Source: Actinobacteria bacterium 13_2_20CM_68_14 (GTDB lineage Bacteria > Actinomycetota > Thermoleophilia > Gaiellales > Gaiellaceae). From it: a stretch of 14,670 nt of DNA. The stretch is from contig MNDB01000019.1 of NCBI GenBank assembly GCA_001914705.1, positions 4,352 to 19,021 on the forward strand. Reading direction: 5' to 3'. A program made the translations under genes and the position numbers. Shown here piece after piece: positions 5,738-13,100 of the stretch (position 1 is the first letter of the stretch; the number at the start of each line of letters is the position of its first letter). Below the pieces are notes generated by a model. The model was not told the origin of the DNA. It saw nothing but the letters and a program-made list of their open reading frames with translations, and did no database searches.

Positions 5738-7507
5738 ATGGCCGTGTTCTCGAAAATCCTGGTCGCCAACCGCGGTGAGATCGCCATTCGAGTGTTCCGC
5801 ACCCTGCGGGAGCTCGGAATCGGAACCGTCGCCGTCTACTCGGAGGCCGACCGGGGCGCGCTGCACGTCGCCGCCGCAGACGAGGCCTACCTGATCGGGC
5901 CCGGCCCAGCGCCTGAGAGTTACCTCAACCAGGAGCGGTTGCTCGAGACGGCCGCGCGCGCGGGCGCCGAAGCGGTTCACCCCGGTTACGGGTTCCTCGC
6001 CGAGAACGCCGACTTCGCGCGGGCGTGCCAGGCGGCCGGACTCGTCTGGATCGGCCCGCCGCCGGAGGCGATCGACGTGATGGGCTCCAAGACAGCCGCC
6101 CGGGAGACGATGCGCGCCGCTGGTGTGCCGATCGTGCCCGGCACGACCGCGCCGGTCGAGTCGGCCGAGGACGTCCGAGGCCTCGGCGAGGAGCTTGGCT
6201 GGCCGATAGCGATCAAGGCGTCGGCCGGCGGCGGCGGCAAGGGACTCAAGGTCGTGGCCGGCCCGGACGAGGCCGACCGCGCGTACGAGTCCGCACGCCG
6301 CGAGGGCGAGGCGTACTTCTCCGACCCGGACGTCTACGTCGAGCGCTACCTCGAAGATCCGCGGCACGTCGAAGTCCAGATCCTCGCGGACGCGCACGGC
6401 AACGTCATTCACCTGGGCGAACGCGACTGCACGATCCAGCGCCGTCACCAGAAGCTCGTCGAGGAGACACCCTCGCCGGCGGTCGGCGACGAGCTCCGTG
6501 ACCGGATCGGCCGCCTCGGGATCGACGCCGCCCGGGCGGTCGGTTACCGCAGTGCCGGCACCATCGAGGGGCTGCTCGACGGCGACGGCAACTACTTCTT
6601 CCTGGAGATGAACACGCGGATCCAGGTCGAGCACACCGTCACCGAGCTCGTCACCGGCCTCGACCTCGTGCGCGAGCAGGTTCTCATCGCGGCCGGGGAG
6701 CCGCTATCGCTGCGCCAGGACGACGTCCGGCTGACCGGACACGCGATCGAGTGCCGGATCAACGCCGAGGATCCGTCGAACGGCTTTCTGCCCACTCCCG
6801 GGCGGATCACGAGCTACCGGGAGCCGGGGGGCCCGGGCATCAGGGTCGACTCGGGGGTTGCTGCCGGCAGCGAGGTCGTCGGCCTCTACGACCCACTGAT
6901 CGCGAAGCTCGTCGTGCAAGGCGTCGACCGCGAGCACGCGCGGCGGCGGATGCTGCGCGCTCTCGACGAGTACCTGATCGGCGGCGTCACGACGCTGCTC
7001 GGTTTCCACCGGGCGCTGCTCGAGCACGCGTGCTTCATCGCAGGACAAACGTGTCATGGCGTCGTGGAATCGAAGGAGCTTGCCGAGCGAGCTGAGCAGT
7101 TGTCTCATCAGCAAACAACCTTAGCGGCCTCTGCGGACGGCAGGCTTCGAGAACGCGTCTCGAGCGTCGAGCTCGACGGGCGCCTCTACGAGGTGAAGGC
7201 CTTGGTCCCTGAGCCGCCCTTCGCGGAGCTGGCGCGGCGCCGCCGGGAGCGAACCGGCCGCGGCGCGCACCACGGAGCCGCCAAGGACGCGGTCGTGACG
7301 CCGATGCAGGGCACCGTGCTGGCGGTCGAAGTGGCCGACGGCGACGAGGTTCGCGCCGGCCAGGTGATCTGCATCGTCGAGGCGATGAAGATGGAGAACG
7401 AGATCACGGCGCACCGCGACGGCGTCGTCACCGAGTTGTCCGTCGAGCCGGGCCAGGCCGTCACGACCGGCCAGGTCGTGTGCGTGATCGCCCAGGACGA
7501 GGACTAG
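5738..7507 (+). CDS. Acyl-CoA carboxylase alpha subunit: biotin carboxylase fused to biotin carboxyl carrier protein
   Basis: The 589-residue cytoplasmic protein carboxylates its own biotin with ATP and bicarbonate and passes the CO2 to the carboxyltransferase (probably the product of 701-2266). The N-terminal biotin carboxylase domain (about 4-445) shows ILVANRGEIA (7-16), the ATP-grasp glycine loop SAGGGGKGLK (162-171), RDCTIQRRHQKLVEE (219-233) and the catalytic region EMNTRIQVEHTVTE (290-303). A linker follows. The carrier domain at about 515-586 has EAMKMEN, with the biotinylated lysine at about 551. Length and order match the AccA/PccA type of actinobacteria. It is the second gene after the epsilon-like protein and ends 5 bases from the convergent ABC permease gene, with no room for a separate terminator. 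One alpha subunit may serve several beta subunits in these bacteria, so the substrate is set by its partner. Confidence 0.95.
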   Translation: MAVFSKILVANRGEIAIRVFRTLRELGIGTVAVYSEADRGALHVAAADEAYLIGPGPAPESYLNQERLLETAARAGAEAVHPGYGFLAENADFARACQAAGLVWIGPPPEAIDVMGSKTAARETMRAAGVPIVPGTTAPVESAEDVRGLGEELGWPIAIKASAGGGGKGLKVVAGPDEADRAYESARREGEAYFSDPDVYVERYLEDPRHVEVQILADAHGNVIHLGERDCTIQRRHQKLVEETPSPAVGDELRDRIGRLGIDAARAVGYRSAGTIEGLLDGDGNYFFLEMNTRIQVEHTVTELVTGLDLVREQVLIAAGEPLSLRQDDVRLTGHAIECRINAEDPSNGFLPTPGRITSYREPGGPGIRVDSGVAAGSEVVGLYDPLIAKLVVQGVDREHARRRMLRALDEYLIGGVTTLLGFHRALLEHACFIAGQTCHGVVESKELAERAEQLSHQQTTLAASADGRLRERVSSVELDGRLYEVKALVPEPPFAELARRRRERTGRGAHHGAAKDAVVTPMQGTVLAVEVADGDEVRAGQVICIVEAMKMENEITAHRDGVVTELSVEPGQAVTTGQVVCVIAQDED

Positions 7508-7512
7508 AAGCT

Positions 7513-8210
7513 TCAGATCGTCCGTTGATACGCCCGGAACGTCCAGGTCGCGAAAGCGGCCGTCGCGACCGACAGCGCAAACAGCAGCGCGAGATGCAGC
7601 CCCACCGAGTTCCAGTCCGTGCCCGGCAAGACGACCTCGCGGGCCGCGATGACGCCCCAGTTGACCGGATTGAACTTCGCCGCGATCTGCATCCAGTGGG
7701 GGATCTGACGGATCGAGATCAGCGTCGAGGAAAGAAAGAAGAGCGGCAGCCCGATGAAGTTCGCAATCGCGATCATCGTCGCTTCCTTGCGGACGAGCAG
7801 CGCGATCCCCTGCGACAGCCCGGCGAACGCCGAGTTCATCAGCGCCGCCGCGAGCAGCACGACGATCCAGCCGAGAACCGCGGTGTGCACCCGGACGCCG
7901 AGCGTAATCGAGACGAGCAGGATGATCGCGCCCTGGATGACCGCGATCAGCGCCGAACGGACGATCTGGGAGACCACGAGCGAGATCCGGCTGACGGGCG
8001 TTGCGAGGAAGCGCGGCAGCACGTCGCGGTCGAGGTCGCTGATCATCGCCATGCCGCTCCAGGTCGCGTGACCCGCTTGAAGAGCTGGCCGTAGAGCAGC
8101 AGCCAGACCATCGGCTGCACGAGCAGGAGCGCGATCCAGATCGGCTCGCGCATCAGGTTCCGGAGCTGCCGGCCGACCATGAACCACGTGTGCCGGACTG
8201 CGACGCTCAT
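7513..8210 (-). pseudogene. ABC-2 type permease broken by an internal frame-shifting deletion
   Basis: The start is the ATG at 8210, in an ATGA overlap with the ATPase stop. It reads MSVAVRHTWFMVGRQLRNLM and a first membrane helix to GQLFKRVTR, then in this frame hits a stop at 8043 after 55 residues. The rest of a normal ABC-2 permease continues in another frame from about 8060: WSGMAMISDLDRDVLPRFL, four or five hydrophobic helices, ending FRAYQRTI at 7513. DrrB-like permeases have about 28 residues between KRVT and WSGM; here only about 5 bases remain, so the likely event is a deletion of about 80 bases not divisible by three. The two halves otherwise look intact. Either the gene is dead, the ATPase works with another permease, or the assembly dropped a segment. 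The C-terminal part could start at the ATG at 8052, but it would lack the first helix. Confidence 0.75.
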
Positions 8211-9193
8211 CGCCGCCCGTCCTCGCCGGAATCGCCTGCGCGGCCCTGCTCGTCCTCGGCAGCGAACTCGCGACCCGTGTAGTGGAGGTAGACATCGTCG
8301 AGCGACGGCCGGTGGGTCGTGACCGCCTCGACGCCGATCCCTTCGGCCTCCAGTGCCGAGAGTATGAATGGGATCGCGCGTGCCCCGCTCGCGACGCGGC
8401 TGTGGAGGCGCCGGCCCTCGATCGATGCCTCGAACACACCTTCCAGCCCGGAGACGACCGCCTCGGCCTCCGCCGCCCGCCCGTCGGCGAGCTCGACCTC
8501 GACGGCCTCGCCGCGAAGACTCTGTTTCAGCTGCTCGGGCGTTCCCTCGACGATCACTCGGCCGCGGCTGACGATCGCGAGCCGGTCGGCCAGCTCGTCG
8601 GCTTCCTCCATGTAGTGGGTCGTCAGCAGAATCGTCAGGGACTCGCCCTCGGCGAGCCGCTCGAGCTCTTCCCACATCGAGGCGCGAGCCTCGGGATCGA
8701 GGCCCGTGGTGGGCTCGTCCAGGAAGAGGACCTGCGGCCGGTGGACGAGCCCAAGGCCGACGTCGAGCCGCCGCTTCATCCCGCCGGAATAGCCGCGGAC
8801 GACCCGGTCTGCAGACCGCGCCAGTCCCAGCAGATCGAGCAGCTCGGCAACCCGGGTTTCGAGCGCGCGTCCGCTCATCCCCTGGACGCGGCCCTGAAGC
8901 ATCAGGTTCTCGCGGCCGGTCGCATCGCGGTCGACGCCGGAGCTTTGCGGGACATAGCCGATTGCGCGGCGCACGGCGTTCGGCTCCCGGACGACGTCGT
9001 GGCCGGCGACCTCGGCCCGGCCCGCGTCCGGCTTCGTCAGCGTCGCGAGCACCTTGACCGTGGTCGACTTCCCGGCTCCGTTCGGTCCGAGCAGGCCAAA
9101 AACCTCGCCGGCGCGAACGGCGAACGAGACGCCCTCGAGTGCCTGAACGTTGCCGTAGCGCTTCCGGAGCTCGTCGACGACGATCGCGTCCAC
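8207..9193 (-). CDS. ABC transporter ATP-binding protein, DrrA (daunorubicin-resistance) type
   Basis: The 328-residue ATPase powers a two-gene exporter whose membrane half is encoded next, with a 4-base ATGA overlap. All ABC motifs are present: Walker A GPNGAGKST (36-44), the Q-loop in YVPQ (Q83), signature YSGGMKRR (135-142), Walker B VLFLDEP (155-161) and the switch His in TTHYMEEAD (H193). The C-terminal about 100 residues match the DrrA-type extension (EVELADGRAAEAEAVVSGLE and onward). The last 20 or so residues are acidic and low in complexity. The GTG start at 9193 follows the -10 box TAGACT. The family exports drugs, lipids or polysaccharides; the substrate cannot be told here. Its cognate permease appears broken, which puts function in doubt. 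Confidence 0.93.
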   Translation of the reverse strand: MDAIVVDELRKRYGNVQALEGVSFAVRAGEVFGLLGPNGAGKSTTVKVLATLTKPDAGRAEVAGHDVVREPNAVRRAIGYVPQSSGVDRDATGRENLMLQGRVQGMSGRALETRVAELLDLLGLARSADRVVRGYSGGMKRRLDVGLGLVHRPQVLFLDEPTTGLDPEARASMWEELERLAEGESLTILLTTHYMEEADELADRLAIVSRGRVIVEGTPEQLKQSLRGEAVEVELADGRAAEAEAVVSGLEGVFEASIEGRRLHSRVASGARAIPFILSALEAEGIGVEAVTTHRPSLDDVYLHYTGREFAAEDEQGRAGDSGEDGRR

Positions 9194-9201
9194 GCCGGCC
9201 G

Positions 9202-9207
9202 AGTCTA
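9202..9207 (-). promoter_or_regulatory. Candidate -10 box for a leaderless transcript of the ABC ATPase
   Basis: TAGACT (TANNNT) reads on the minus strand at 9207-9202, followed by 8 bases and the GTG at 9193. There is no Shine-Dalgarno. The region where its -35 box would lie overlaps the left arm of the inverted repeat at 9222-9255. Confidence 0.5.
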
Positions 9208-9221
9208 GTCAGGAGGCCAAG

Positions 9222-9255
9222 CCGCCCGCGCGCCACGAAATCGGCGCGCGGGCGG
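9222..9255. repeat. Perfect 13-base inverted repeat between divergent ABC and sucC promoters
   Basis: CCGCCCGCGCGCC (9222-9234) and GGCGCGCGGGCGG (9243-9255) are exact reverse complements around the 8-base loop ACGAAATC. The element lies between two divergent -10 boxes (9207-9202 and 9290-9295). It may be an operator dyad or a transcript insulator without a T-tract. High local GC makes chance pairing easier, but 13 perfect pairs are notable. Confidence 0.5.
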
Positions 9256-9289
9256 TAGTCGATCTGCGCTCGAGCCACCCGGGGGCGGC

Positions 9290-9295
9290 TAGAGT
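9290..9295 (+). promoter_or_regulatory. Candidate -10 box for sucC
   Basis: TAGAGT (TANNNT) is followed by 9 bases and the GTG at 9305. No Shine-Dalgarno is present, so the sucC operon transcript is probably leaderless or has a leader of only a few bases. Confidence 0.45.
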
Positions 9296-9304
9296 CCGCC
9301 GCCG

Positions 9305-10447
9305 GTGGATCTCTACGAATACCAGGGCAAGGAGCTCTTCCGCCGCTTCGGGATCCCAACGTCGGAAGGCCGGCTCGCCCTGACCCCGGCCGAGGCCCGC
9401 GCCGCTGCCGAGCAGCTTGGCGGCCAGGTCGTCGTCAAGGCGCAGGTGCTGACCGGCGGGCGCGGGAAGGCGGGCGGCGTCAAGCTCGCGGACGGGCCTG
9501 ACGACGCCGAGCAGAAAGCCGCGGAAATCCTCGGACTCGACATCAACGGCCACCTCGTGCGCAAGCTCTGGGTCGAGTCGGCGTCGGAGATCGCCAAGGA
9601 GTACTACCTCTCGATCACGTTCGACCGGGGCGAGAAGAAGGCGCTCTTCATGCTCACGACCGAGGGCGGGATCGAGATCGAGCAGGTCGCCGAGGAGACG
9701 CCCGAGAAGCTGGCGCGGCTCCATGTCGATCCGCTCGAGGGCTACCAGCCCTACCAGGCGCGGCGCCTGATCTACGGGGCCGGCATCGACAATCCGAGCG
9801 AACAGAAGCAGCTGCTCGACATCATCGGGAGGCTCTACGCCTGCTTCGTCGGAACGGACGCGATGCTCTGCGAGATCAACCCGCTGATCGTGACGCCGGA
9901 GGGCGAGGTGCGGGCGCTCGACTCGAAGTTCACTGTCGACGACAACGCGCTATACAAGCACCCCGACATCGCCGAGATGCGAGATCCGGAATCGGTCCCG
10001 CCGGAGGAGCGTGCCGCGCGCGAGAAGGGCGTTACCTACGTGAAGCTCGACGGCGAGGTCGGGATCCTCGGCAACGGCGCCGGGCTCGTCATGTCGACGC
10101 TGGACGTGATCACGCTGGCCGGTGGCCGCCCCGCGAATTTCTGCGACCTCGGCGGCGGCGGCGACGCGCAAGGAGTCGTCGACGCGCTCGAGGTGATCAT
10201 CGCGGATCCGCAGGTGCGCTCGATCTTCTTCAACATCTTCGGCGGGATCACGCGCGGCGACGAGGTCGCCCGCGGGATCCTGACCGCGCTCGAGCAGATC
10301 GGGATCAAGCACCCGATCGTCGTCCGCCTGGACGGCACGAACGCCGAAGAGGGGCGCGAGCTTCTCGCCGAGGCGGGCCCGGACAACCTGCACGTGGAGC
10401 CGACGATGCTCGAAGGAGCGAAGCGAGCCGTGGAGCTGGCGGCATGA
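9305..10447 (+). CDS. sucC: Succinyl-CoA synthetase (succinate-CoA ligase) beta subunit
   Basis: The 380-residue protein is near the family's usual 385-390. With SucD it interconverts succinyl-CoA and succinate while making ATP or GTP in the TCA cycle. The N-terminal ATP-grasp domain begins MDLYEYQGKELF, as is typical, and contains TGGRGKAGGVK (50-60) for nucleotide binding. CEINPL (189-194) is a conserved family motif within that domain. The C-terminal ligase domain has GEVGILGNGAGLVMSTLD (about 250-267) and NIFGGITRGDEVA (310-322). The GTG start at 9305 matches the family N-terminus. The stop overlaps the methyltransferase ATG by 4 bases (ATGA), and sucD follows after that gene. All key motifs are intact. 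Confidence 0.97.
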   Translation: MDLYEYQGKELFRRFGIPTSEGRLALTPAEARAAAEQLGGQVVVKAQVLTGGRGKAGGVKLADGPDDAEQKAAEILGLDINGHLVRKLWVESASEIAKEYYLSITFDRGEKKALFMLTTEGGIEIEQVAEETPEKLARLHVDPLEGYQPYQARRLIYGAGIDNPSEQKQLLDIIGRLYACFVGTDAMLCEINPLIVTPEGEVRALDSKFTVDDNALYKHPDIAEMRDPESVPPEERAAREKGVTYVKLDGEVGILGNGAGLVMSTLDVITLAGGRPANFCDLGGGGDAQGVVDALEVIIADPQVRSIFFNIFGGITRGDEVARGILTALEQIGIKHPIVVRLDGTNAEEGRELLAEAGPDNLHVEPTMLEGAKRAVELAA

Positions 10448-11100
10448 CCGAGCTTTGGGATACCAGGGCTCAGGCCTACCGCGACTCGAAGACCCACGCC
10501 GAGGGAGCCGACCTCGACCTCGTCGTCGAGTGGTGCGCGCCGGGCCCCGGCCGCAAGGTGCTGGACGTCGCCACCGGCGGCGGCCACGTCGCGCGGCGGC
10601 TGCGCGAGGCGGGGTGCGACGTGGTGACCACTGACTCGTCGCCGGGGATGAAGCCTGACGTCGTCTCGCGCGCCGAGGACCTGCCGTTTGCCGACGGCTC
10701 TTTCGACTGCGTCGTCTCGCGGATCGCGCCGCACCACTTCGCAGATGTCCGCCACGCGGTCGGGGAGATGGCGCGCGTCTCCGACGACGTCGTCGTGATC
10801 GAGGACACGCTCTTCTCGAGCGAGCGCCACGAGCAGGCGGAGAAGCTGCGGGACCCGACCCACGTCCGCAACTACACCGAGGACGCGTGGGTCGAGCTCC
10901 TGACCGGCGCCGGGCTCGAGGTCGAGCAGCGACAGCTGTTCGAGAAGGTGCATCCGCTCGAGGACTGGCTCGCCCGGACGGGTTGCGAGGGCGAGGAAGG
11001 CGAGCGGGTCAAGGAGTTGCTGGCCGACCGGATGACCGACGACGGCACCGCCTGGACGGATGTGAAGCTCATCCTCAAGGCCAGAAAGTCACAGCGCTGA
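10444..11100 (+). CDS. Class I SAM-dependent methyltransferase, UbiE-like, between sucC and sucD
   Basis: The 218-residue protein has the class I Rossmann fold. Motif I is VLDVATGGGHVA (39-50), the acidic residue at the end of strand 2 is in VVTTDSSPGM (D64), AEDLPFADGSFDCVVSRIAPHHF (77-99) covers motifs II-III, and a strand follows at about 114-121 (DDVVVIED). The AEDLPF/SFDCV and RIAPHHF pattern is typical of UbiE/Methyltransf_11 proteins, whose substrates range over quinones, lipids and small molecules. The substrate here is unknown. It overlaps sucC by 4 bases and its TGA overlaps the sucD ATG (TGATG), so all three are probably translated in a coupled way. There is no known reason for a methyltransferase in succinyl-CoA synthetase function, which makes the placement notable. 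Confidence 0.88.
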   Translation: MTELWDTRAQAYRDSKTHAEGADLDLVVEWCAPGPGRKVLDVATGGGHVARRLREAGCDVVTTDSSPGMKPDVVSRAEDLPFADGSFDCVVSRIAPHHFADVRHAVGEMARVSDDVVVIEDTLFSSERHEQAEKLRDPTHVRNYTEDAWVELLTGAGLEVEQRQLFEKVHPLEDWLARTGCEGEEGERVKELLADRMTDDGTAWTDVKLILKARKSQR

Positions 11101-11981
11101 TGGCGATCATCGTCGACAACGACACGAAGCTCGTCGTCCAGGGCGCGACCGGCCGTGAGGGCTCCTTCCATACGCTTCGCAACCGCGCCTACGGCACCGA
11201 CGTCGTCGCCGGCGTCACACCCGGCAAGGGCGGTCAGGATCTCGAGGGGATCCCGATCTTCGACACCGTCGCCGAGGCCGTCGAGGAGACCGGGGCGAAC
11301 ACGTCGATGGTCTTCGTTCCCGCACGCTTCGCCGCCGACGCGATCTACGAGGACGTCGACGCGGGCATCGAGACCGTCATCTGCATCGCAGAGGGGCTGC
11401 CCGCCCACGAGATGCTGCGGATCTTCAACTACATCAAGCCGCGCGGGATCACGATGCTCGGACCGAACTGTCCCGGCGCGCTCTCGCCGGGGAAGGCGAA
11501 CGTCGGGATCATTCCCGCGGAGATCTTCCGCGAAGGGCGGATCGGGCTCGTTTCGCGTTCGGGCACCCTGACCTACCAGATCGGCCACGAGCTGACGCAG
11601 CTTGGGCTCGGCAACTCGACGATCGTTGGCATCGGAGGCGATCCGGTCGTCGGCTCGTCCTTCATCGACGTGCTGGCGAAGTTCGAGGCCGACGAGGAGA
11701 CCGAGGTAGTGGTCCTGGTCGGCGAGATCGGCGGCGCGGAGGAGGAGAAGGCCGCCGAGTTCATCGGGTCCGAGATGACGAAGCCGGTCGTCGGCTACAT
11801 CGCCGGCTTCTCGGCCCCGCCGGGCAAGACGATGGGCCACGCCGGCGCGATCATCTCCGGCACAGCCGGCACCGCGGAGGGCAAGAAAGAGGCCCTCGAG
11901 GCGCATGGCGTCCGCGTCGGCACGACGCCGACCGAGGCGGCCCAGCTCGCCGCCGAGGTTGCAGGCGCCGTCCGCGCCTAA
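11100..11981 (+). CDS. sucD: Succinyl-CoA synthetase alpha subunit
   Basis: The 293-residue protein matches the family's usual 288-300. It binds CoA and carries the phosphohistidine intermediate. MAIIVDNDTKLVVQGATGREG (1-21) contains the CoA-binding Rossmann motif, GPNCPGALSPGKANVGIIP (about 122-140) is the conserved centre, and GHAGAIISGTAGTAEGKK contains the active-site histidine, at about His247 (E. coli His246). The ATG at 11100 was chosen because it starts the family sequence and overlaps the methyltransferase stop in TGATG. The stop TAA ends at 11981. The following collagen-like gene may begin inside its 3' end. Confidence 0.97.
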   Translation: MAIIVDNDTKLVVQGATGREGSFHTLRNRAYGTDVVAGVTPGKGGQDLEGIPIFDTVAEAVEETGANTSMVFVPARFAADAIYEDVDAGIETVICIAEGLPAHEMLRIFNYIKPRGITMLGPNCPGALSPGKANVGIIPAEIFREGRIGLVSRSGTLTYQIGHELTQLGLGNSTIVGIGGDPVVGSSFIDVLAKFEADEETEVVVLVGEIGGAEEEKAAEFIGSEMTKPVVGYIAGFSAPPGKTMGHAGAIISGTAGTAEGKKEALEAHGVRVGTTPTEAAQLAAEVAGAVRA

Positions 11982-12854
11982 GCCTCAGCTGCCAAAAGCC
12001 TGGTTTCTCCTCGCGTTCGTCGTGGTGTTCGTGAGCGCGACGATCGCCCTCGCGAGCGGCGATCGCCCGTCGCAGACCGCGAGCAAGCTCGGCGTCCGCA
12101 ACGGCGTCATCTACGCCTGCGTCGAGACGAACGGGAGCAGCGCGACGCTCGGCGACCTGAAGCTGAGCAACTGCCACAAGGGCTTCAGGCGGATCGCCTG
12201 GAACATCCGTGGCCCGAGGGGTCTGCGTGGCGTTTCGAGCGCCGGCAAGCAGGGCCCCGCCGGGCCGACCGGCCCCGCGGGGACTCAGGGAGCACAGGGG
12301 CCTGCTGGTCCTGCTGGATCGACTGGGCCAAGGGCGACAAGGGGGACAAGGGCGACAAGGGCCCGCCCGGAACGCCTGCCTTCGGGACCTTCGGCCCGGT
12401 GCACTTGACCAACCGGGACGACACCGGCTGCGGCGGCACCGAGGTCTGGGCTCACGACAACGAGGACCGCCTCTACGTTGTGGCCGCAACCCAAGACGGG
12501 AGCGGCTACACGGTCACGCGCTACGACGTCCACGGGAATTTCACGACGATCCCGGGCGCGCACCATCCCGGTCAATGCGGCGAGCAGTTCGATTCCGACC
12601 CGGAGACCGGCGACTTCAACGGAGTCTGGACAAGGAGCATCACCGGCGACTTCGACTTCAACCCGGACGCGACGATGCCCGCCTCGGGCAGCTGGGACGA
12701 CTTCATCGCCTCGTTCTTCGCTCCGAACGGCGAAAGCCCGACCGTGACGGACAAGTCATACGAGTTCGACTACTACGTTTGCGGCTATCACTGGCGCGAC
12801 GCGGCGTACCCGTATCCGAACATCGTTGACAGCGGCTTCATCGGAGACTGTTAG
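11905..12854 (+). pseudogene. Collagen-like (Gly-X-Y) surface protein split by a one-base frameshift
   Basis: A first frame runs from within sucD (ATG 11905, or a TTG at 11959) to 12408. It has a hydrophobic signal anchor (AWFLLAFVVVFVSATIALA), an unrecognised region with two Cys (IYACVETNG, LKLSNCHKG) and Gly-X-Y repeats (GPAGPTGPAGTQGAQGPAG). At about 12329 it runs into arginine-rich nonsense. In the next frame the repeats carry on exactly: KGDKGDKGDKGPPGTPAFG from 12330, then a globular domain of about 150 residues to 12854 (VHLTNRDDTGCGGTEVWA, ending SGFIGDC). Adding one base between GGGCC and AAGG near 12329 restores one continuous protein of 298 residues (TTG) or 316 residues (ATG). Collagen-like repeats form trimeric stalks on secreted or surface proteins; the C-terminal domain is unrecognised. 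It may be a real inactivating mutation, slippage or a sequencing error. Start choice is uncertain. Confidence 0.75.
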
Positions 12855-12867
12855 CGGGCGAAACTGG

Positions 12868-12904
12868 GAGGAGCCCGACGCTCGGAGCGCCGGGCTCCTC
12901 GTTT
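12868..12904. terminator. Intrinsic terminator after the collagen-like gene
   Basis: GAGGAGCCCG (12868-12877) pairs perfectly with CGGGCTCCTC (12891-12900). A smaller inner stem CGCT/AGCG closes the loop, and GTTT follows on the plus strand. It starts 13 bases after the stop at 12854. It also immediately follows the TGA (12906-12904) of the minus-strand remnant, so it may serve both strands. Confidence 0.75.
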
Positions 12905-13040
12905 CACCTGATTCGGAGCGTGGTGCAGCTGGTTGCGGCGTTGCCGGCGGCGTCGGCGGCCCGGACGCAGAAGCGGCCGAGCAGGAGACTACGCGGTGCG
13001 CGCCGCGAGAGCCAGTAGACGACGCTGTCCTCGGTCGGTC
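12904..13040 (-). pseudogene. Orphan 3' tail of an exported-protein gene
   Basis: On the minus strand a frame ending at TGA 12906-12904 encodes a C-terminus reading GRFCVRAADAAGNAATSCTTLRIR. Before it comes TEDSVVYWLSRRAPRSLLLG. The RFCVRAxDAAGN-xxSC pattern is typical of the last repeat of Ig-like or fibronectin-like extracellular proteins of actinobacteria. No start, signal peptide or upstream domain can be found, because the MFS gene at 13101 occupies that space in the other direction. I read it as the remains of a larger gene cut off upstream. The left edge is certain, the right edge (about 13040) is a guess. The rest of 12905-13100 holds only the MFS promoter. Confidence 0.45.
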
Positions 13041-13088
13041 TCAGCACCCGGTGCGCTTCCCCCGAACGAAGGAGGCGGAGGCGTCTGG

Positions 13089-13094
13089 CAGTCT
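13089..13094 (+). promoter_or_regulatory. Candidate -10 box for the MFS gene
   Basis: CAGTCT is one base from the TAGTCT seen before the epsilon-like gene. It is followed by 6 bases and the GTG at 13101. No Shine-Dalgarno is correctly spaced. It is weaker than the other candidates because the first T is missing. Confidence 0.35.
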
Positions 13095-13100
13095 GGGGAC

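Noticed and set aside
5402..6634. 410-codon open frame on the minus strand opposite the biotin carboxylase gene
   Set aside because: It is a codon-position shadow of a clearly recognised gene; its translation is Arg/Asp/Val-rich with no domain, and it would overlap most of the alpha subunit.
8043..9359. 438-codon minus-strand frame overlapping the ABC ATPase
   Set aside because: Only its last 55 codons are real (the start of the permease at 8210). The rest is Arg/Gly/Pro-rich antisense or shifted-frame sequence.
10036..11906. Long minus-strand frames opposite sucC, the methyltransferase and sucD
   Set aside because: All three plus-strand genes show complete family motifs and coupled starts; the antisense frames show only biased composition.
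12301..12370. Tandem repeat or CRISPR-like array
   Set aside because: The short GGGCGACAA-type repeats are codons of Gly-Asp-Lys triplets in the collagen-like protein, with no spacers.
12399..12854. Separate gene starting at GTG 12399
   Set aside because: The same frame runs upstream through Gly-X-Y repeats that continue those of the previous frame, so it is the second part of one frameshifted gene.
12933..13100. N-terminal extension of the MFS gene to 12933
   Set aside because: The extension is Arg/Gly-rich and not membrane-like, and is antisense to the 3' gene remnant. The GTG at 13101 has a -10-like box at the right distance.
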